NCBI RefSeq assembly: GCF_035917675.1
Contig: NZ_CP109104.1
Coordinates: forward strand, 6,014,001-6,078,000
Length of the DNA: 64,000 bases
Origin: Streptomyces sp. NBC_01775
Lineage (GTDB): Bacteria; Actinomycetota; Actinomycetes; Streptomycetales; Streptomycetaceae
Direction: 5' to 3'
Shown: positions 62,735-64,000 of the stretch, one piece after another
Layout of the letters: every line of letters begins with the position of its first letter
Position numbering within the stretch: the stretch's first letter is position 1
Program-made: the position numbers and the translations under genes
The notes under the pieces: model-generated
Told to the model about the DNA's origin: nothing
Seen by the model: only the letters and a program-made list of their open reading frames with translations
Databases searched by the model: none

Positions 62735-62785
62735 CTCAGGGCTTCTGCCGGGGCATTGCGATCGTGCCCGGGCAGAAGCCCTGAG
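62735..62785. terminator. 15-bp inverted repeat between the sigma remnant and the Lys-rich gene
   Basis: CTCAGGGCTTCTGCC / GGCAGAAGCCCTGAG, perfect over 15 bp, with a 21-nt loop that can pair further. It lies about 60 bp beyond the stop of the minus-strand Lys-rich gene, so it can end that transcript. It also marks exactly where the sigma-factor sequence breaks off. Confidence 0.65.
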
Positions 62786-62843
62786 AGGGGCCTCAGCGGA
62801 ACGCAGGGAAAAGAACTCAGATCCCGTCAGCTCGCGGATTCCG

Positions 62844-63431
62844 TCAGCTCAGAATGAGTACGAAATTCCCCTTCTTGTTCTCGTTGCATTTGAAGAAGGT
62901 GTAAGGGCGAAGGCGGTCCTGCTGAGCCATCTTGTTGGCGAACGCCTGGCAGTTCTCCGGCGTCTTGAATACTGCCTGCGTCCCCTTCTTCCCATCCTTG
63001 GCGCGAGTGAGTTTCCTCAACTCGACAGAAGTAAGCTTCCCCTTCTTCGTCTTCTTGGGGGTGACGATCCTGGTGAAGGACTTCTTCTTCTCGTGGGTGG
63101 GGGTCCTGGTGTGGGGCTTCTTCTTCTCGTGCGTGGGGGTCCGCGTGAGGGACTTCTTCTTCTCGTGGGTGGGGTTGAGCTTGGTGAAGGTTTTCTTCTT
63201 CTCCTTATTTGCCTCCTCCGCCGGCCTCAGTGCCTTGAACACCATAATCCGAAAGAACTCCTGGTCCGGGCAGACAGGATCTGTGAACTGGCTGTAAATG
63301 CAATCGCCCGACGACGCGGAAGCTGTTGCGCTCGACGTCGCGGAAGCTGTTGCGGGGGTGAGCAGAGACAGGCCGAGCGCGACGGCAAGGGTGCCCGTGG
63401 CGAATGCAGGTTTGAGAACTCGTTGGCGCAT
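62844..63431 (-). CDS. Secreted Lys-rich tandem-repeat protein
   Basis: A 195-residue protein unlike its neighbours. A signal peptide (MRQRVLKPAFATGTLAVALG..., cleavage near ATASA) precedes a mature part with two Cys (GDCIYSQFTDPVCPDQ), three 12-residue repeats (THEKKKSLTRTP, THEKKKPHTRTP, THEKKKSFTRIV) and a basic stretch (TPKKTKKGKLTS). A C-terminal domain follows with two more Cys (ENCQAFANKMAQQDRLRPYTFFKCNENKKGNFVLIL). Four Cys could form two disulfides. It is very basic. The coding repeats use CTT/TTC-rich codons, giving a lower GC than around. ATG 63431 has GGAGAG close by. No family recognised. Confidence 0.8.
   Translation of the reverse strand: MRQRVLKPAFATGTLAVALGLSLLTPATASATSSATASASSGDCIYSQFTDPVCPDQEFFRIMVFKALRPAEEANKEKKKTFTKLNPTHEKKKSLTRTPTHEKKKPHTRTPTHEKKKSFTRIVTPKKTKKGKLTSVELRKLTRAKDGKKGTQAVFKTPENCQAFANKMAQQDRLRPYTFFKCNENKKGNFVLILS
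63070..63204. repeat. 36-bp tandem repeat (3.75 units) in the Lys-rich gene
   Basis: Units at 63070-63105, 63106-63141 and 63142-63177, with a degenerate part to 63204. Each carries CTTCTTCTTCTCGTG. Each unit encodes 12 residues (THEKKK plus a variable half). There are no spacers or leader, so it is not a CRISPR array. Confidence 0.9.
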
Positions 63432-64000
63432 TAACTCTCCAGGTGGATGTGTGGTCAGTGTTCTGCTGACCAAGGCAGCTAAGCACAACGGGAATTAGTC
63501 CTCAAGCCGCGATGTGAATCAATCCTCAAGCGGCTACGTCATATGCATGCGGGCATGCCTGGAACACCCATCTCGTCGACCGAGCCCTCAATCTCCGGGG
63601 CGCGGGCGATCAGGTGGAACGCTTGGTGGCGGCCCTGATGACACCCAGGCACTAGTGCCCCCGGGATTGCTCTTACGCGAATACGACCGAGTGATCCGGG
63701 GAGAGGGGATCCGGATTAATCCACTCTGTGTCAAAGCCGTCCCCGCGCGTGCGCGAGAGCCCCGGCGAAGGGTACGTTCTCCGTCCTCCGACCGGATATC
63801 GAATTCTGGTCCCGGGCAGAGAGGCTGACGACTACGGATGCGGGCGAGGACCACACCGTTCGCCCATGTCTGTCATGACGACGCCGCAGGAGTGGCACCG
63901 CTGTCTTCGCGGTTGATGCTGCGTTGATCGAGCGCGTCCGCGTGGTGCAGGGTGCAGTTGGAATCCGTCTGACCACGGGGAACGCCGTACGCTGTCCCGG
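63432..64000. other. Terminal region without a confirmed gene
   Basis: 569 bp with no convincing full gene. A plus-strand frame from about 63515 to a TAG at 63653-63655 reads like the end of a protein (AWNTHLVDRALNLRGAGDQV...), but no in-frame start codon was found. The rest includes a GATCCGG-containing repeat near 63700. No tRNA seen. The window may cut into a gene at its right edge. Confidence 0.4.

Noticed and set aside
62735..62785. Inverted repeat as a possible insertion-sequence end
   Set aside because: No transposase, no second copy of the repeat and no target duplication were seen. A terminator is a simpler reading.
63070..63204. Regular 36-bp repeats as a possible CRISPR array
   Set aside because: Units are directly adjacent with no spacers and encode an in-frame peptide repeat in a secreted protein.

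Overview
The window is GC-rich chromosomal DNA from a Streptomyces-like actinomycete. Third codon positions are almost all G/C, GTG and TTG starts are common, long open frames run antisense to nearly every gene, and the gene families (DUF397/DUF5753 pairs, SARP/BTAD, Rpf, PucR, SUKH, Cgl0159-like) are typical of the genus. Gene order is mostly core chromosomal. No phage, transposon, tRNA, rRNA or CRISPR array was recognised.

Layout. 1-2262: end of a sugar-catabolic operon (MocA-type dehydrogenase tail, DUF993 protein, TIM-barrel isomerase). 2471-8579 (minus): ribose operon lacI-rbsA-rbsC-rbsB-rbsK-rbsD, with a LacI-type operator upstream of the regulator. 8835-12548: recD2-like helicase and citrate synthase. 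12549-15028: a candidate small transcript, a copper chaperone with a CsoR-like operator, a DedA protein with a low-complexity tail, and a small HTH protein. 15314-22975: myo-inositol cluster, with a divergent iolE-like gene and then iolC, a Cgl0159-like aldolase, iolB, iolD and iolA/mmsA; an inverted repeat lies in the divergent promoter. 23099-30681: FUSC transporter, VOC protein, large membrane protein, DUF4185 protein and PucR regulator.

31399-42230 is a Tad/Flp pilus-like locus: SAF protein, ParA/CpaE-like ATPase, CpaF/TadA ATPase, TadB, TadC, Flp pilin and three TadE/TadG-like proteins. It ends with a 1262-residue predicted membrane protein that has an outside LysM-like domain and a cytosolic SARP-type winged helix plus BTAD. 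This is the most interesting object in the window: it could couple the cell wall or pilus to transcription.

42474-50730 holds envelope and secreted functions (vWA lipoprotein, Rpf-LysM protein, CDF metal transporter, secreted endonuclease I, CPBP protease), a SUKH-4-like double-domain protein, and a LuxR-type two-component pair. The histidine kinase carries a pure glycine run encoded by eight CCCCCG hexamers. 52064-58326 holds regulators with adjacent targets (TetR with an FAD monooxygenase; a WYL regulator with NIPSNAP and NmrA-like proteins) and a methyltransferase. 58447-62098 has two more SUKH/SMI1-like proteins, a PPOX protein, and an XRE(DUF5753)-DUF397-DUF397 unit divergent from an anti-sigma-type ATPase. 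62100-64000 looks eroded: a truncated sigma factor, a Cys-rich membrane ORF with no proper end, and a secreted Lys-rich protein built on 36-bp tandem repeats.

A recurring feature is short tandem duplication (9-36 bp) at gene 3' ends and in spacers (rbsK, iolB, the iolB leader, the WYL gene, the LysM/BTAD linker, several intergenic regions).
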